In this document: positions 11,039 through 25,228 of the stretch, one piece after another
Numbering within the stretch: position 1 is the first letter of the stretch
How the letters are laid out: every line of letters starts with the position of its first letter
Assembly (NCBI GenBank): GCA_964036295.1
Contig: OZ038462.1
Span: 3,727,501 to 3,791,500 of the forward strand
Source: Plumapathes pennacea
Lineage: Eukaryota; Cnidaria; Anthozoa; Antipatharia; Myriopathidae
DNA: 64,000 bases
Direction of reading: 5' to 3'
The notes under the pieces: generated by a model
Database searches by the model: none
Told to the model about the DNA's origin: nothing
What the model saw: the letters and a program-made list of their open reading frames with translations, nothing else
Made by a program: the position numbers and the translations under genes

Positions 11039-13060
11039 CACCAAGCGCACGTGTATGCATCAAATCGCGGGCTCAAACTGTAGGTTGTGGTGAGCGCGCG
11101 AAGGCCTGTGGGGATAGACAACGCATTTTTCACGAGGGGAGGGAGGGGCGGGGCGTTGTGCTTTGGTTTTGTCTGGGGTCCGGTGTGATAAAACATCTTG
11201 GCGTACCATCTCCGCCAAAAATCAAAGTTGTGAATCAACACTCAATGTTAGCAAACGACGGCCCGACTTTGTGATGTCAACTTCGATGCTCGCGTAAATC
11301 AACTTCCATAAATCAAAGTTGGCTTGAAAGCTCGACTTCAGACTTTGAGTTGCAATCACTGAGTTCGCAAGGTTCAACGTAGTCCTCACAGGGCCTGGGG
11401 TTAGCTTTCGATTAAAGCTTGGAAAACCTCTGTAAAAAGCGCGACAAAGCCTCCAAGTCACATTTCTAACGTGCCAAAGCAGGCTAACCTTGTATGCCGA
11501 AGAACTAAACTAAAAAACACAACAACAACAATTTTAAACGGCTGTTTTGTTGAGTTTCCGCAGGACGGGCTCTGCCACATTAGCGGAATCGAAAACGAAA
11601 AACACTTGGTATAAACGCCACGAATATTGTGCTCTTCCATGCAAAATTTTACCCGTTGGTAAGTACGATTAAGCCTTATCGGTTCGAATAGTGATCTTGC
11701 GAACACCTGACACTTCTCTTGTCACAGTCACAATTAAAACACGAAAAATGCAGAAGTACTGTTGCGCATGCGCTGCTACCATAGTTTGCATACCTATAAT
11801 TTGACGCATTAAATATAAACTCTTGAGTGCAAAAGTCGGATATTAAGTGATTTGGGGATGTGTGAAAGGAACTAAAGCAGGGTTTATTAGGGCACGTTGA
11901 AGTTATTCGAAATGGAAGGAGAAAGGTACATCCCATATGGATGAAGGGCCTGGTGTCTCAAAGGCTATATAGCTGACTCGATACATATTACTAATAAGTC
12001 GGCTGACATCTACTGCGCTCTTCCGGGCAAGGGATAATTCACTATGGCTTGGGGGCCGAATTATCTCTCCCCGTTCGGTCCGGAAGCTAGGCGTAGACGG
12101 GTGTTGGCGAGTTGCTCCTCGATCTGGCTTGGGGGCCGGGCAACTTTCCCCCGACCACTGTGCGGTGTCATGGGGCCGGGTGTGATATCCGGTTTTTCTT
12201 TTCAACTTTTTGCGACTAAATCTCCTTTTCTTTTTCTTTTCGAAGTGCAAATTATTGTCTAAGAGTATTTTGCACTTAGTTTGCAGTCAAATGTGCCAAC
12301 TTCGACATAGAGTTTGTGAAAAAGTTGCATCATTCCGTCATCAAATTCTCGTTGTTTCCTTCACCGGCTCCAGCAGTCCCGTATACAATAACCTGACAGC
12401 TTATCGTTTGTTCCCAAACTCATTTTGTTTACTACCAGGTAACAAGGATTGCTCTGCAAACAATCACTATTCTAAGACAAGAGACGTGGAACATGTGTTC
12501 AGCGGTTGTTTGAATACCAGCAAATGAAGTACTTGATAGAGCCAGAGACCTCCAAATATGCTGAAGTATAACCAATGTTCAATTCAGGGAACCAATTCTG
12601 TGCACATTTACAAGTGAATTTTACAAGTTGGACAATTATTCAGACACCACTAAAATGGTCTTTAATCTGATAAAACATCTGCCTCTACAGATATACAGCT
12701 CTCAAATGCATAGCTGCAACAGTATGTATCTGAAGATGTTCAATAAAGTGTGTTTTAATGTGTGGGAAAACTGGTTTAGCAAGATATTGTTTTATTGAAA
12801 ATGCCTCAGGACATAACATGCATAACAAACACCATTATTTTTTTAAAAGTTTATTATTAATTTGTCTCTAAAATATTACAAGATGGTTTGACTTGTCATT
12901 AATGTTCTGGACACATTACATGGTGGTCTGACAGCAAGCAAATTACATTTGCAATTTGTTTTAGACAAATCCTTGTCGATTCTGTCCTTCACAACAACAA
13001 ATGCAACCTTGGAGATTGGTCACAGTTCACTGCAAGTCTGTAAGTGTGTAGGTACATCTT
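11039..13060. other. intergenic, no gene seen
   Basis: The first part must contain the WDR77 promoter and 5' untranslated region, as that gene reads leftwards from 11038. Open frames at 11903-12527 on both strands lack family features and overlap each other. The segment 12040-12190 is C/G-richer than its surroundings. Polyadenylation-type sequence for the leftward membrane-protein gene (tttattatt, about 12848) lies in the last part. Confidence 0.45.
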
Positions 13061-15326
<2,266 letters not shown>

Positions 15327-15381
15327 TCTCTCTTTCAAAAAGCAAAAAGAGAAACTTCGAAGACATGTTCGTGTAGAAAAC
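15327..15381. promoter_or_regulatory. compact bidirectional promoter region between two divergent start codons
   Basis: Only 55 bp separate the putative ATG of the leftward membrane-protein gene (15326) from the ATG of EIF2B5 (15382). Start sites must therefore lie inside or across the opposite gene's first exon, or one start is misassigned. No TATA box is visible in the interval. Confidence 0.4.
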
Positions 15382-18300
15382 ATGAGCGGAAAGAAGAAGA
15401 AAGGCGAGGCTAAAGGCAACGAGTCATGGGAGAAATCAGAAGACGTTCTACAAGGTGTTATTCTTGCGGACAGCTTCGATTTCAAGTTCTTGCCAATAAC
15501 ACTGGAAAAACCTAGGGTTGGTATCAACACTAGAATTTTATGTACATAGAGTAAAAGCTCACGGCTGATATCAGGTCAAACAAAATGAGACAACTGCTAC
15601 AAAATCATACATTAGACACAATGACGTCATAGCTTACAAGCAATAAAAGAAAAAGCAAGCCTGCCTATTGTGTCTATAGCCAGCATGTTGGTGCAATTTT
15701 TTTATTGTCTAAAGTATTAGTCTGCATGGTGTCTGTAGACAGCATGGTCTGCGTTGATACAGTATACTTGCTCACTTTTGTCTTACTGTTTTTCATGTCT
15801 GTAGGTATTTATTGGGAAAGCTTCTGAACAATGTGAATGTTTCCCCAAATTTCACCTTTGTTTACTTCATGTAGCATTCCGTGCAGTGATTTAGTGAATC
15901 TATATGATTTCATTGTTTATGTTACATGGCATATATTTTTCTTTTGTCTATTTTACAGGCCCTGTTACCACTTGCTAACTGTCCCCTGTTAGAGTACACA
16001 ATTGAATTTCTAGCTGAGGCTGGTGTACAAGAAATCTTTGTATTCTGTACAGCACATGCTGACCAGATCAAGAACTATCTGAGGTATGCTCCAATGTGTA
16101 ATTTTGGTCTGAAAAAGGGTAGAATGTTTGAGTATTTTGGTCTGAAATAGGGTAAGGGTTTTTAGCCCTGGGCGGCACACTCCCTCTCAAATTCCCTCTC
16201 CCCCTGGTATTGCTACACGTAATGTATATTGTTCCTATTGTTGCAATAACTGTGAGGGTCACTTTCACTATCATTCTATGTTACGCAGTTCATATATGTA
16301 TGTGATTCATTATGTATAAATAATCATGTGGGCCCATCACTGTGACGGGTACATTTTTCCAACTACACATTTGACCAGCTCCCATATGGCTTTATAACTT
16401 GGTGGTAATAGAGCATCGCACTGGCGTCACAGTGGTATCACAAAGGTCATAGGTTCGATTCCTTGTTGAATCCAGAATCTACAATGATTTGATTTTTGTA
16501 ATCCATATTTTGACTTGCTTGTTTTTTCAGTCAGTCCAAGTGGCTCAGCCCCAGATCCCCATGTGATGTTCGCACCATTATTCTGGAAGACTGTCTGTCT
16601 TTAGGAGATGCTTTGCGAGAAATTGATAGACAGGTATTTAAGGGAATTAAAGTACTAGTCACTATAGTATATTAGACAACCTGTGACCATTCAAAGCTGT
16701 TGATGAGACAGTACATCAAATCATAAAGCTTTTAATAAATATCGTATTTGATTAGTCTCTTATCAGGTCAGACTTTGTTCTTGTCAGTGGTGATTTGGTG
16801 TCCAACTTGAAACTGGATCAAGTCTTGCAAGAACACAAGTGAGCCTTTGAGATATGTCACAAGTAGACTAGTTAAAACTAAAATAGAATCTTAAAACCCT
16901 TAGGGGAAATGGAAGCCAGTGTTTAAGTTATTGGGAGTTTGTGAGTTATTGAGGGTGAATTAGCAGAGGACACTGCCTCAAGAGATGCAGAACTTAATTT
17001 GGGTTAGTAAAAGGTGCAAGCTATCAGGATTCTGTTCAAAAGTGCAATAATTTGTGCAGGAGAGTGTCATCTGAACATTATTAAATTATGTTCTTGGAGT
17101 TTTACAAGCTCTATTCTGTTGTTGTAGTGAACAGTGAAAATGATTGGACTGCTAAGACACTTTAGGAATGGCAATAAGTTCACAAATATTTATTGCAAGT
17201 AAATTATTTACTAGGTAGATGACTTTGTTTCATACAGTAGGTTTTGTGTACATGCACTACTTAATATTAAGTTTTAGTTCTTGTTGATCATCTTGGGTTA
17301 TTCAAGCACTTATAAAGTTGACAAGGAAAGCGATGTTCACAGTGTTGAAGTTGTTGTTATTTTTTTTTTAGGACAAGGCGACAGAAGGAGAAATCATCAG
17401 TCATGACTATGGTATTTAAGGTTGCAAACCCAGGCCACAGAACAAGGTTTGGAAAAGATCTACGCACTAGTCAGCACTATACAGTAGATGCACACAAGAC
17501 ATAATTATAGCTTTGTGCTGCAGACCCATAAACTTCTATTAGGTACATTTTGACAGCCTTGCATTTCCAAGCAGGATTTGATGTTATTTGCAGGTGCCAG
17601 GAAGAAGACCTTGTTGCTGCCCTAGACTCATCCACAAACAGAATCCTTCACTGTGAAAGAAGCAGCAGAAATAGAAAGTTTTTATTTCCCTTGGTAAGAA
17701 CACTTTCTACCATTTAGCGTTTGGTCTTGCTGTATATACTGACAAATTGAAATTTACACTTTCCTGTGTGATTGACACATTCAGACAACTGTTAACTTTT
17801 AAACTTTGTGTTTTTTTTCTCCATAAATCAGATAATCAATTATCTGATTTTTGATATACCTTCACCTTGCAGAGTTTATTTCAGTCCAAGAAGCAAAGCA
17901 TTCAGTTGAGACATGATCTGATGGACTGTAACATATGTATATGCTCCACACAGGTGAGCAAATTATGTGACCATTACACCAAGTGATATCACATTTATGA
18001 AAAATGTATTATGGAATTTCAAAGTGAGTGTACATGCAGTCACAACTGTATGACTGAATGCTCAAGTGAATGAATTAACAAATAAAAAACAAAATAAGAA
18101 CCAGGGAACAAGTGAACAAATGAATGTTCAAGTGACTGACTGACTGACTAACTGAGTAGGTGACTGACTGACTGACTGAGTAGATGACTGATTGACTGAC
18201 TGACTGACTGACTGAGTGGATGAGTGATTGATTGACTGATTGATTGACTGACTTAGTGGGTGAGTGATTGACTGATTGATTGACTGACTTAGTGGGTGAC

Positions 18301-21300
18301 TGACTGACTGACTGACTGATTTTCATCTGTTGAAAACTAACTGACACTTACTTGACGCTTTGTTATTGTTAATATGTTTCCTAACTCCCAGACTTCAATA
18401 CACTTCAACTTTTCATTGTTTATGTACTGTACAGGTCCCACAGCTTTTTACAGACAATTTTGATTATCAAACACGAGACGACTTTGTTAGAGGAATATTA
18501 GTAAATGAAGAGGTAAGTTCCAGTTAGAAGAGAATATTAAAGTTTCCACAATTTTTTATACCCAGTTTATTACATCTGAACATGTCATGTGCTAGCAATG
18601 TTTGCAGGAAATAATTTTTGGGGATTTTGCTATTTTCCAATGATCCACCGAAGATAGTTCCCGCAAAACTTGTCTCTGCATAGAGTGAAGCTCTGAAAAC
18701 AATGATAGTAGTTAGCACTTACCAACTGTTTTATTGGCTGGGATTACGACGATGTTGTACAAGTCGGCAAAAATCCTTGGATAGCAATGTTCGAGAATTG
18801 TTACTCTTCCCCATGTTCTCATAACACAAAATAATAGTTTATGACAGGGTACTAAATTTCGCGTCATTAATTTTTCGCGGTAACATTTTTTCGCGGGTCT
18901 CCAATTTCGCGATTTTTTTGCGATCGCGAAAATCGCGAAAATTTAGTCCCGCGAAAATAGGTACCAATTAAGGCTAAAAACATCTTTGTCGCACTTTTTT
19001 CAGATTATGGGTAATCAGATTCACTGCCATCTCATCAGTGACAGATACGCCGCCAGGGTTTCGAACTTGTACATGTACGATGCTGTGAGGTAAGACACTA
19101 AGGGTCACTCAAGCACTGCGCATGTGCGACAGAACGTCATTGTGAGTTGTCCAGGGCCCGAATGTTCAAAGTCCAGGATTAACTAAAACCTTTCCCTCAA
19201 CGTCTTGACAAAATATCTGCAAGGATGTGTTCAAATACCAGCTAAAGAGCTCATGTGAGCTGTTTTCAGCTTGGTTAGCCTAATCGTGCTTTCAACAACT
19301 GGACCCAGGGCCCGGTAACCGGCGCGGGTCGTATTCACCAAAGTTTCGTACGAACGAAAGTGCTTGACTTACGCACACTCTCGCGTAATGTAAGTCCGTG
19401 TTAACCAAAGGAAAAGTTCGTAAATTGTGCTTGGGTGTCTTCGTGACTAACAGTTTAACTGACTAGTTTTCGGGAATAGTCCAGGGTTTGATGCAGCAAA
19501 ACTTTGGTGGCTTTGTAAGCAAGCCACGTGAATAGTAGTTACAAACTCTCTTCAGACCTTCGTAACTTTTTATTCGACATACGAACATTGTTGCGAGAGT
19601 TATGTGATGCGGCCTCAGATTCGTTCTCTGGTGTTGTTGGTTAACAATTCTTAGTACATACTTTTGATCAGACTAAGCACTGAAACGTTTATTCTATCTC
19701 GAGCGGACATGTAACCGATAACTCTTAGACCTAACCCAGGCTTAGCCTACCCGTAATGCCTGAGCCAGACCGTCAGACAAGTCGTGTTAACTGCTTCTTT
19801 GATTTGTCCCTTGCTGCAGTAAAGACATCTTGAGTAGATGGGCATACCCCATTGTACCCGACAACAGTGTGTTCTTCATGGAAGATTCATACGCCTTCAC
19901 AAGACACAACGTGTATCTCGACAAAGAAGTCTCCTTGGCAAGGTCAGTGTAAATGAATTGATTATAAATTCCAATGATAAAACACTACAATATAATGCAA
20001 GTCTAGAGGAGGCACCGCCAATCACAGATGCTGTAAGAAACATTAGTGGTAAGACTGGTGTTGTATTTTACGAGTGACGAAAGAGATAAAAAGTGATCAC
20101 CGTATCGTTTCGACTTGTTTTCAGGGGTTGTGTGTTAAAGGAGAATCTGGTCATAGGAAGAGGAACTACAGTCGCGGATGGCGCCGTTATAACAAACTCT
20201 GTAATAGGCAAAAACTGCGTCATAGGTAATAAGACCAACAGCGCTGTCCCGGTTTTCAAAACTACACTGTTAAGCTATATTAACGGAATAATTTGTTTGT
20301 TTGTTTGTTTGTTTGTTTAAGGAGACGACGTTCACATAGAGGGAGCACACTTATGGGACAATGTGACGGTCGAAAGCGGCTGCCACATCTCCAAGTCAAT
20401 ACTCTGTTCAAACGTGCACGTCAAAAGGTAAGGTGCGAGTGGCAGTAGAGCGATTTTCGGTCGACTTGTTGAAATTCTAATTGTGTGATTGCTTTTGTTT
20501 TGCGTTTTTACGCATCTGGAATCAAGTTTGGTTCCTGATCGTAGCTCAGTCAGAAACAAAAGTAGAACCGGATTGCGATCTACTCACGCAAGCAAGCAAG
20601 TGACGATGGCATTGTCTCGCACTGCTGATTGATCTCTTATTCAGAATTGCAATTTACTTTGGCTTCTGGTGGTTGAAACCTGTTTTCCCTGTGATCAGAG
20701 GTGTAACTACTTTAGTTTTGGTTTACTAGAGAGTCGTCCGAGAGCTGTTCTATATAGTTAGTTAACACCTCACAAGTGATGACTTGACGTTGTTGCTAAA
20801 AACGTGCTCAGTGTTTTGATTTTTCTTTTCAACAGAAGCGTCAGAATAAGCTCAGGGTCTCTGATCTCATTTAATGTAAGTCTAACAAGAGATATTTATT
20901 CACTGTCATTTTCTCTACACTCAACTGTATAAACAGAGGAACCTCCCTGAGCGACAACGTAACCAAAGCACCGATTGTTTTTCACAGTCAAATGACTATT
21001 TTAAATGAAACCTCGTAAGCGACAACCTCTCGTAAGCGACCGCGACCACCTTTGAGGCTCACCGTTTGAATTGTTCTATTGTTTTGACCTCCTGTTCACC
21101 CAAAGAGCAATTTTCTAAGAAAAGAGAAGCCGGGCTTGACAAAACACCGACATGACTTGTGTAATGTGACGTGCATAAAACACAAGATCAATTTCTTACA
21201 AATCAACTCAGTCAAGAAAGTTGCAATGGTTGTGACTCAAAGCCATGGTGGTTGCTTATGGGAGGTTTTACTGTAGCTCACTTCTTATTGGAGGAAGAAT

Positions 21301-24300
21301 TTTGCCTCTGAACACTCGGTTAAATGTTCCAGGGATATAGTCCGAGATAGAAATGTATCTGTTGTGTTCTTTGTATCTCGGAGTACAGTATGGTTATATG
21401 CGTAAGATCCACTGATGGAGAAACTTTCAATATATTGTGTTTTGCTTATGGTCAGGTCGTCGTAGGTCCTGACTTTGTGCTGCCCCCTGGCACAAAACTC
21501 ACCCTGAAACAAAAAGTGGAGGACGACTCAGACTTTGGAATGGATGAACTGAGTCTAGAGCACAAGGAAAAGCCGGCCCAGCCGATTGGTGAGACAGTAG
21601 AGCTATAGATGGAAGAAGTCTGCTTTGTCCACTGTACTGCGAGCAGTCCATCATTTTCCCTCTAAACCTGGGTAACGTGGCGCGCGCGCAATATGATATT
21701 CGAGGGAATGGGATGGACTGCTCGCAGTTTGCTTAGCACCATGGAAACACGTTTTTGACGTCACTTCCGTTGGTTAGCGTTCGTCGCCATGACCCCTAAC
21801 TCGGTCTAAGTCGAGGTACAATTTCAAATTGTGCGCAAGCCCCCCTTCTCTTGTGCACAAAAGTGTACTAAACTCTAACGTTTGTGCTTGAGTAATGTCG
21901 AGTTTCTATAGCTAATTCTGAAGCTTTTACAAGTGTTACACGAACTACGGAAACTGCGCTTGATTTCCACACTTTTGTGCAATGGTGCTGACTCGAAAAT
22001 AAGGTTGAAAATGTATTTCCACGGAACGTACAGGATACAATCCCGAGGAAGTCGGTCCTGAAGGAGAGGGATACGTTTGGAACCCTGACAGCGATTCAGA
22101 CCAAGAAACAGACGTGGCGCAGGACCTGTGGGGTAAGAAGCGGACCTGGCCACTCATTATACAAATACAAACCAAAACCAAAACCAAAGTAATTGCGATG
22201 CTAGTTCGCAATAGGTAATAGAGGCAATAGGTAAAGACCTTCAGCATATATAACCCCCCCCCCCCATACTGACACACGCACGCGGTCCCCCTGACTTACG
22301 TATTGAGCCAGCTCCGCGTATCTCATGGCAGGCGTTGAAAGATTCAGCTCGAGTGAAGAAGAAAGTAGTTCAGAGTCCAGCGAAGAAGACAGTCTGCCAG
22401 CCAGTCCTCCTCCTGAAGACTCGAGACGTAAGTTACTAACAGCATCGGTTGATCTTTCTGTTGACGTGTTACATTTTACAAATAAACCCTATCACGAGAG
22501 TTGCGCATCCAAAGGTGAGTTCTAGAGCACAGGGAGCCCACAATGGATATTCTAACGAAAAAAAGATGATCCGAATCGACCAAATTCAATGAGATACGAT
22601 AGTCTCGTGTCCAGTCTCGCGCGGGCTGGGCGCCTCGTTTTCAGTGCCGCGTGCCAAAGGCGCGAAATCGACGAGGTTAGAGTGGGTGGGATATTCATGT
22701 CATTCTCGCGATCGTTTGTTGATTAAAAGTAGATGTCTGTCATTATCCGCAAGGTTATTTATGTATTGCCCGTATATTTATTTCCCAGTGTTCTACAATG
22801 AAGTGCTAGAAACAATCAGATGTGGCGTGACTGAGGGCGTTTCACCAGAAAACATTGTCCTGGAAATCAATGCTTCCAAGTAAGTCGATCAGGAACCAAA
22901 CTTCAAGTTAAAAATTCTCGTACAGGAAAGCAATGTATGAGGAACACAGTTTACATCTCCGTGAGGTTTGGGAACCCAAGACACCATACATTTCTTTATA
23001 AATGGAAGCGAGCCTTTTACATAAGGTTATACAAGGCTAAAAACAAGGGTTAACCTCAGACCTCTCTATTCTAGATATGCCTACAACGTTACATTCCGTG
23101 AGTTGAACCAGGCGGTGATCAAAGCCGTACTGGAGTCTGCTCTGCCTGAAAGCTCCCTTCCGAAACAAGATCTGTCGAGAAACTTGAAAAAGGTACAAGT
23201 AACTGCTGCTCTATTTATGACATTCCCCACTTTTTTTGACCAAGGGCGCGTTCTCAAAAACCGCAAGCTCATCAGAATAACTGTTCGTTTGGGAAATTAG
23301 AACCTGTGTCTATTCCGGAATGTATTATTATTCCGGAATACTTCCAAACGAACGCGCCCTTGCAATCAGACTCTCCCTCTCAGAAAGATTTTCTGGGAAA
23401 TCCTTATTTTCTTGTCTGCTTATATGACAATTCCAACTCGCCCTCTAAAATCTGAACCTGTAAGGCATAAGTGGTGTGAATGAAATTGTTGTTTTTTTTT
23501 TTTACAATAACACGTCAGTTTCTCGCTTTGTGATTGGCTAATTTTCATTATCAATAAGAGGACAGACACATAAAATCGAGTGCTGACAACAGTGATTTGG
23601 ACGAAGAAGGTGAATTCAGCTTCAATTTTACCTCAGTTCTTGCAAAAGCGACATTCGGCATTTGAAGTAGAGAACCAGAAGTGTTCAGAGGCGAATTTCG
23701 CGCCTCGTGGATCCACAACTTTTTGACAATGTTATGACGCGTTTCATGATCAATAAGAGGACAGACACATAAAAAACTGACGTCAATTTGTTTTTCAGAC
23801 GCTGGAACACTTACAACCTACAATTTTGAAATACGTCAAAGATGCGGAAGGACAGAAAGATGTGCTCCAAGCTGCCGAGGTAAGGTGCTTTAACCCTTTC
23901 ACTCCTGCCCCAAGTTCAGAATGTAATTGTGCTGTTGTGAGAATTGATGGATCGATCGGCTTTTCATCTGAGCAAGCTGTCAAATGCCAAGTTCTCCTTG
24001 CTGAATGTCTGATATATTTGTGGTGAGAAAATAAAAGAGTTTAATCACTCTTGGGTTTGAAAGGTGCAAGAGAAATGCTGTTTAAACTTTAATACCCGAA
24101 TATCAAGGGCCTTGACTAGTGTTGCACCAGGAGAACCGATAGTTAGACCAGTTTGAACCCACGGAAGAGATCACGCCCTATTTTCACCATATTGAACAAC
24201 TCACAATCCATTTTATTAGTCCGTCCCTAACGGGATTTTCAGAACTAAAGTTGAAGTGTATAGTAAATACAAGCGCTCTAATGATAACAAACTCTAATAA

Positions 24301-25228
24301 TTACAATATATTATAAACAAATTACGGCTGACTACGAATTGACGAAAACGCGTGCGTGCAAAGCATTGTGGTCAGGGGAAATTGAGCACTTTGTGGTTTT
24401 CCTCTTTTCCCTGACAGGAGTTCTTCGCTCAGAACATGTGGGCCGCGCAGCTATTCCAGGTTTTTCTTCACATTTTGTACGACAGTGATGTGCTGGATGA
24501 ATCGGTCATCTTGCACTGGCACGCGCACCCGAGCGCGTCCGAGGACACGTCACTTGAGTTGCAGCGGACTCAACTCAGACAACAGGTCGGTAAAAAGACA
24601 GACATACAGTCAACAGACAGACCGACACACAACGAACAGGCAGACACCGCGATAGTCAGACATTCAGACAGAGAATGAAGAAATAACGATTGAAGTGTAG
24701 ACAGGGACGCGGTGAGAAGACTGATAAATGTCTGTGGCTTGTCAATGATTTCACTTACATTGCGAGTGTTTCGCAAAGCGAGGCAAAATATATTACAAAG
24801 TCAATTTTAGTGCTAGTGTATTAACTTCCCTATTTAAAACTTGGAGTAGTTACCGTGTTTTCTAATAAGCGCGAGATATTTTTGAGATATTTAGAACTTC
24901 TGGATGAGATATTTAGAACTTTTTTGTTGAAACATATTTAGGCCGTTGTGGTTGGAGATATTTGTAACTAAGTCTACCACGCACAGCCCTTGTTTAAAGA
25001 TTTAGTTTCGTGTCTTTATTATAACTTGTGGTTCTACATATTAAGCTTCCCCATTCAAACCGAAATTTGAAATCAGCGCCTGGGCGCTTATTTGAGGAAA
25101 CGCGGTACTTTTCGGACAATTTAGGATGTGGTAGTAATTGGATTGTATTTGGTTTGCAGGTTTCTCGTTTTATTCAGTGGCTTCAAGAAGCCGAAGAAGA
25201 GAGCGAGGAAAACGAAGAGTCTGATTAG
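15382..25228 (+). CDS. EIF2B5: translation initiation factor eIF-2B subunit epsilon (catalytic GEF subunit)
   Basis: Twenty-one exons join in frame to 696 residues (human 721): 15382-15516, 15959-16083, 16531-16633, 16756-16838, 17372-17446, 17594-17693, 17873-17953, 18435-18512, 19004-19089, 19820-19942, 20125-20225, 20322-20427, 20836-20875, 21456-21588, 22034-22132, 22332-22427, 22789-22879, 23075-23192, 23799-23879, 24418-24585, 25160-25228. The subunit exchanges GDP for GTP on eIF2 and is the target of the integrated stress response. The N-terminal pyrophosphorylase-like domain shows [24 protein letters not shown] and [16 protein letters not shown]. Exons 11-14 give the left-handed beta-helix hexapeptides ([18 protein letters not shown]). 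An acidic Ser/Glu linker follows, then from about residue 522 the W2 (eIF5C) domain that holds GEF activity, ending [11 protein letters not shown] and an acidic tip that binds eIF2-beta. Every junction preserves phase. AATAAA lies at 25262. Confidence 0.96.
16386..16472 (+). repeat. tRNA-like SINE fragment in EIF2B5 intron 2
   Basis: The sequence shows an A-box-like stretch (aacttggtggtaatagagca) and, about 40 bases on, a B-box-like GGTTCGATTCC, in the order of a tRNA gene. The anticodon stem does not fold cleanly, and the acceptor ends do not pair well, so it is a tRNA-derived repeat rather than a working tRNA. Confidence 0.5.
18128..18320. repeat. degenerate (GACT)n tetranucleotide repeat in EIF2B5 intron 7
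   Basis: Repeated TGAC units with interruptions by TGAG/TGAT, forming longer higher-order units of about 50 bases (gactgagtagatgactgattg type). The Gln/Ser-rich frame on the minus strand is an artefact of it. Confidence 0.85.
18846..18966. mobile_element. short inverted-repeat element rich in TTTCGCG
   Basis: The left part 'tactaaatttcgcg' is mirrored at the right by 'cgcgaaaatttagtcccgcgaaaataggta'. The interior repeats TTTCGCG and its reverse complement several times, so the whole can fold. It lies in EIF2B5 intron 8 and has no coding frame. Confidence 0.5.
20560..20770 (+). repeat. dispersed repeat copy (unnamed family, copy 3)
   Basis: In EIF2B5 intron 12. Starts with 'attgcgatctactc', then the core 'gtgacgatggcattgtctcgcactgctgattg', 'tttactttggcttctgg' and 'gttttggtttact', in the same order as the copies near 6735 and 31655. 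Confidence 0.6.
21636..21728. mobile_element. inverted-repeat element in EIF2B5 intron 14
   Basis: A perfect 17-bp inverted repeat: ACTGCGAGCAGTCCATC at 21636-21652 and its reverse complement at 21712-21728. They enclose about 59 bases with a (GC)n-like run. It could be a very short MITE. Confidence 0.6.
23241..23362. mobile_element. MITE-like element with perfect 13-bp terminal repeats, EIF2B5 intron 18
   Basis: CAAGGGCGCGTTC at the left is exactly reverse-complemented at the right (GAACGCGCCCTTG). The body is about 120 bases, and its interior contains a second palindromic pair around ATTCCGGAAT. It has no coding capacity. Confidence 0.7.

Noticed and set aside
12044-12527. Plus-strand open frames near 12.0-12.5 kb
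   Set aside because: No domain, start context or splice partner; overlapping frames on both strands are equally long.
16386-16472. Functional tRNA gene
   Set aside because: Box-like elements are present but the stems do not pair well; treated as a SINE trace.
18075-18347. Gln/Ser/Val-rich minus-strand frame
   Set aside because: Translation of the tetranucleotide repeat in EIF2B5 intron 7.
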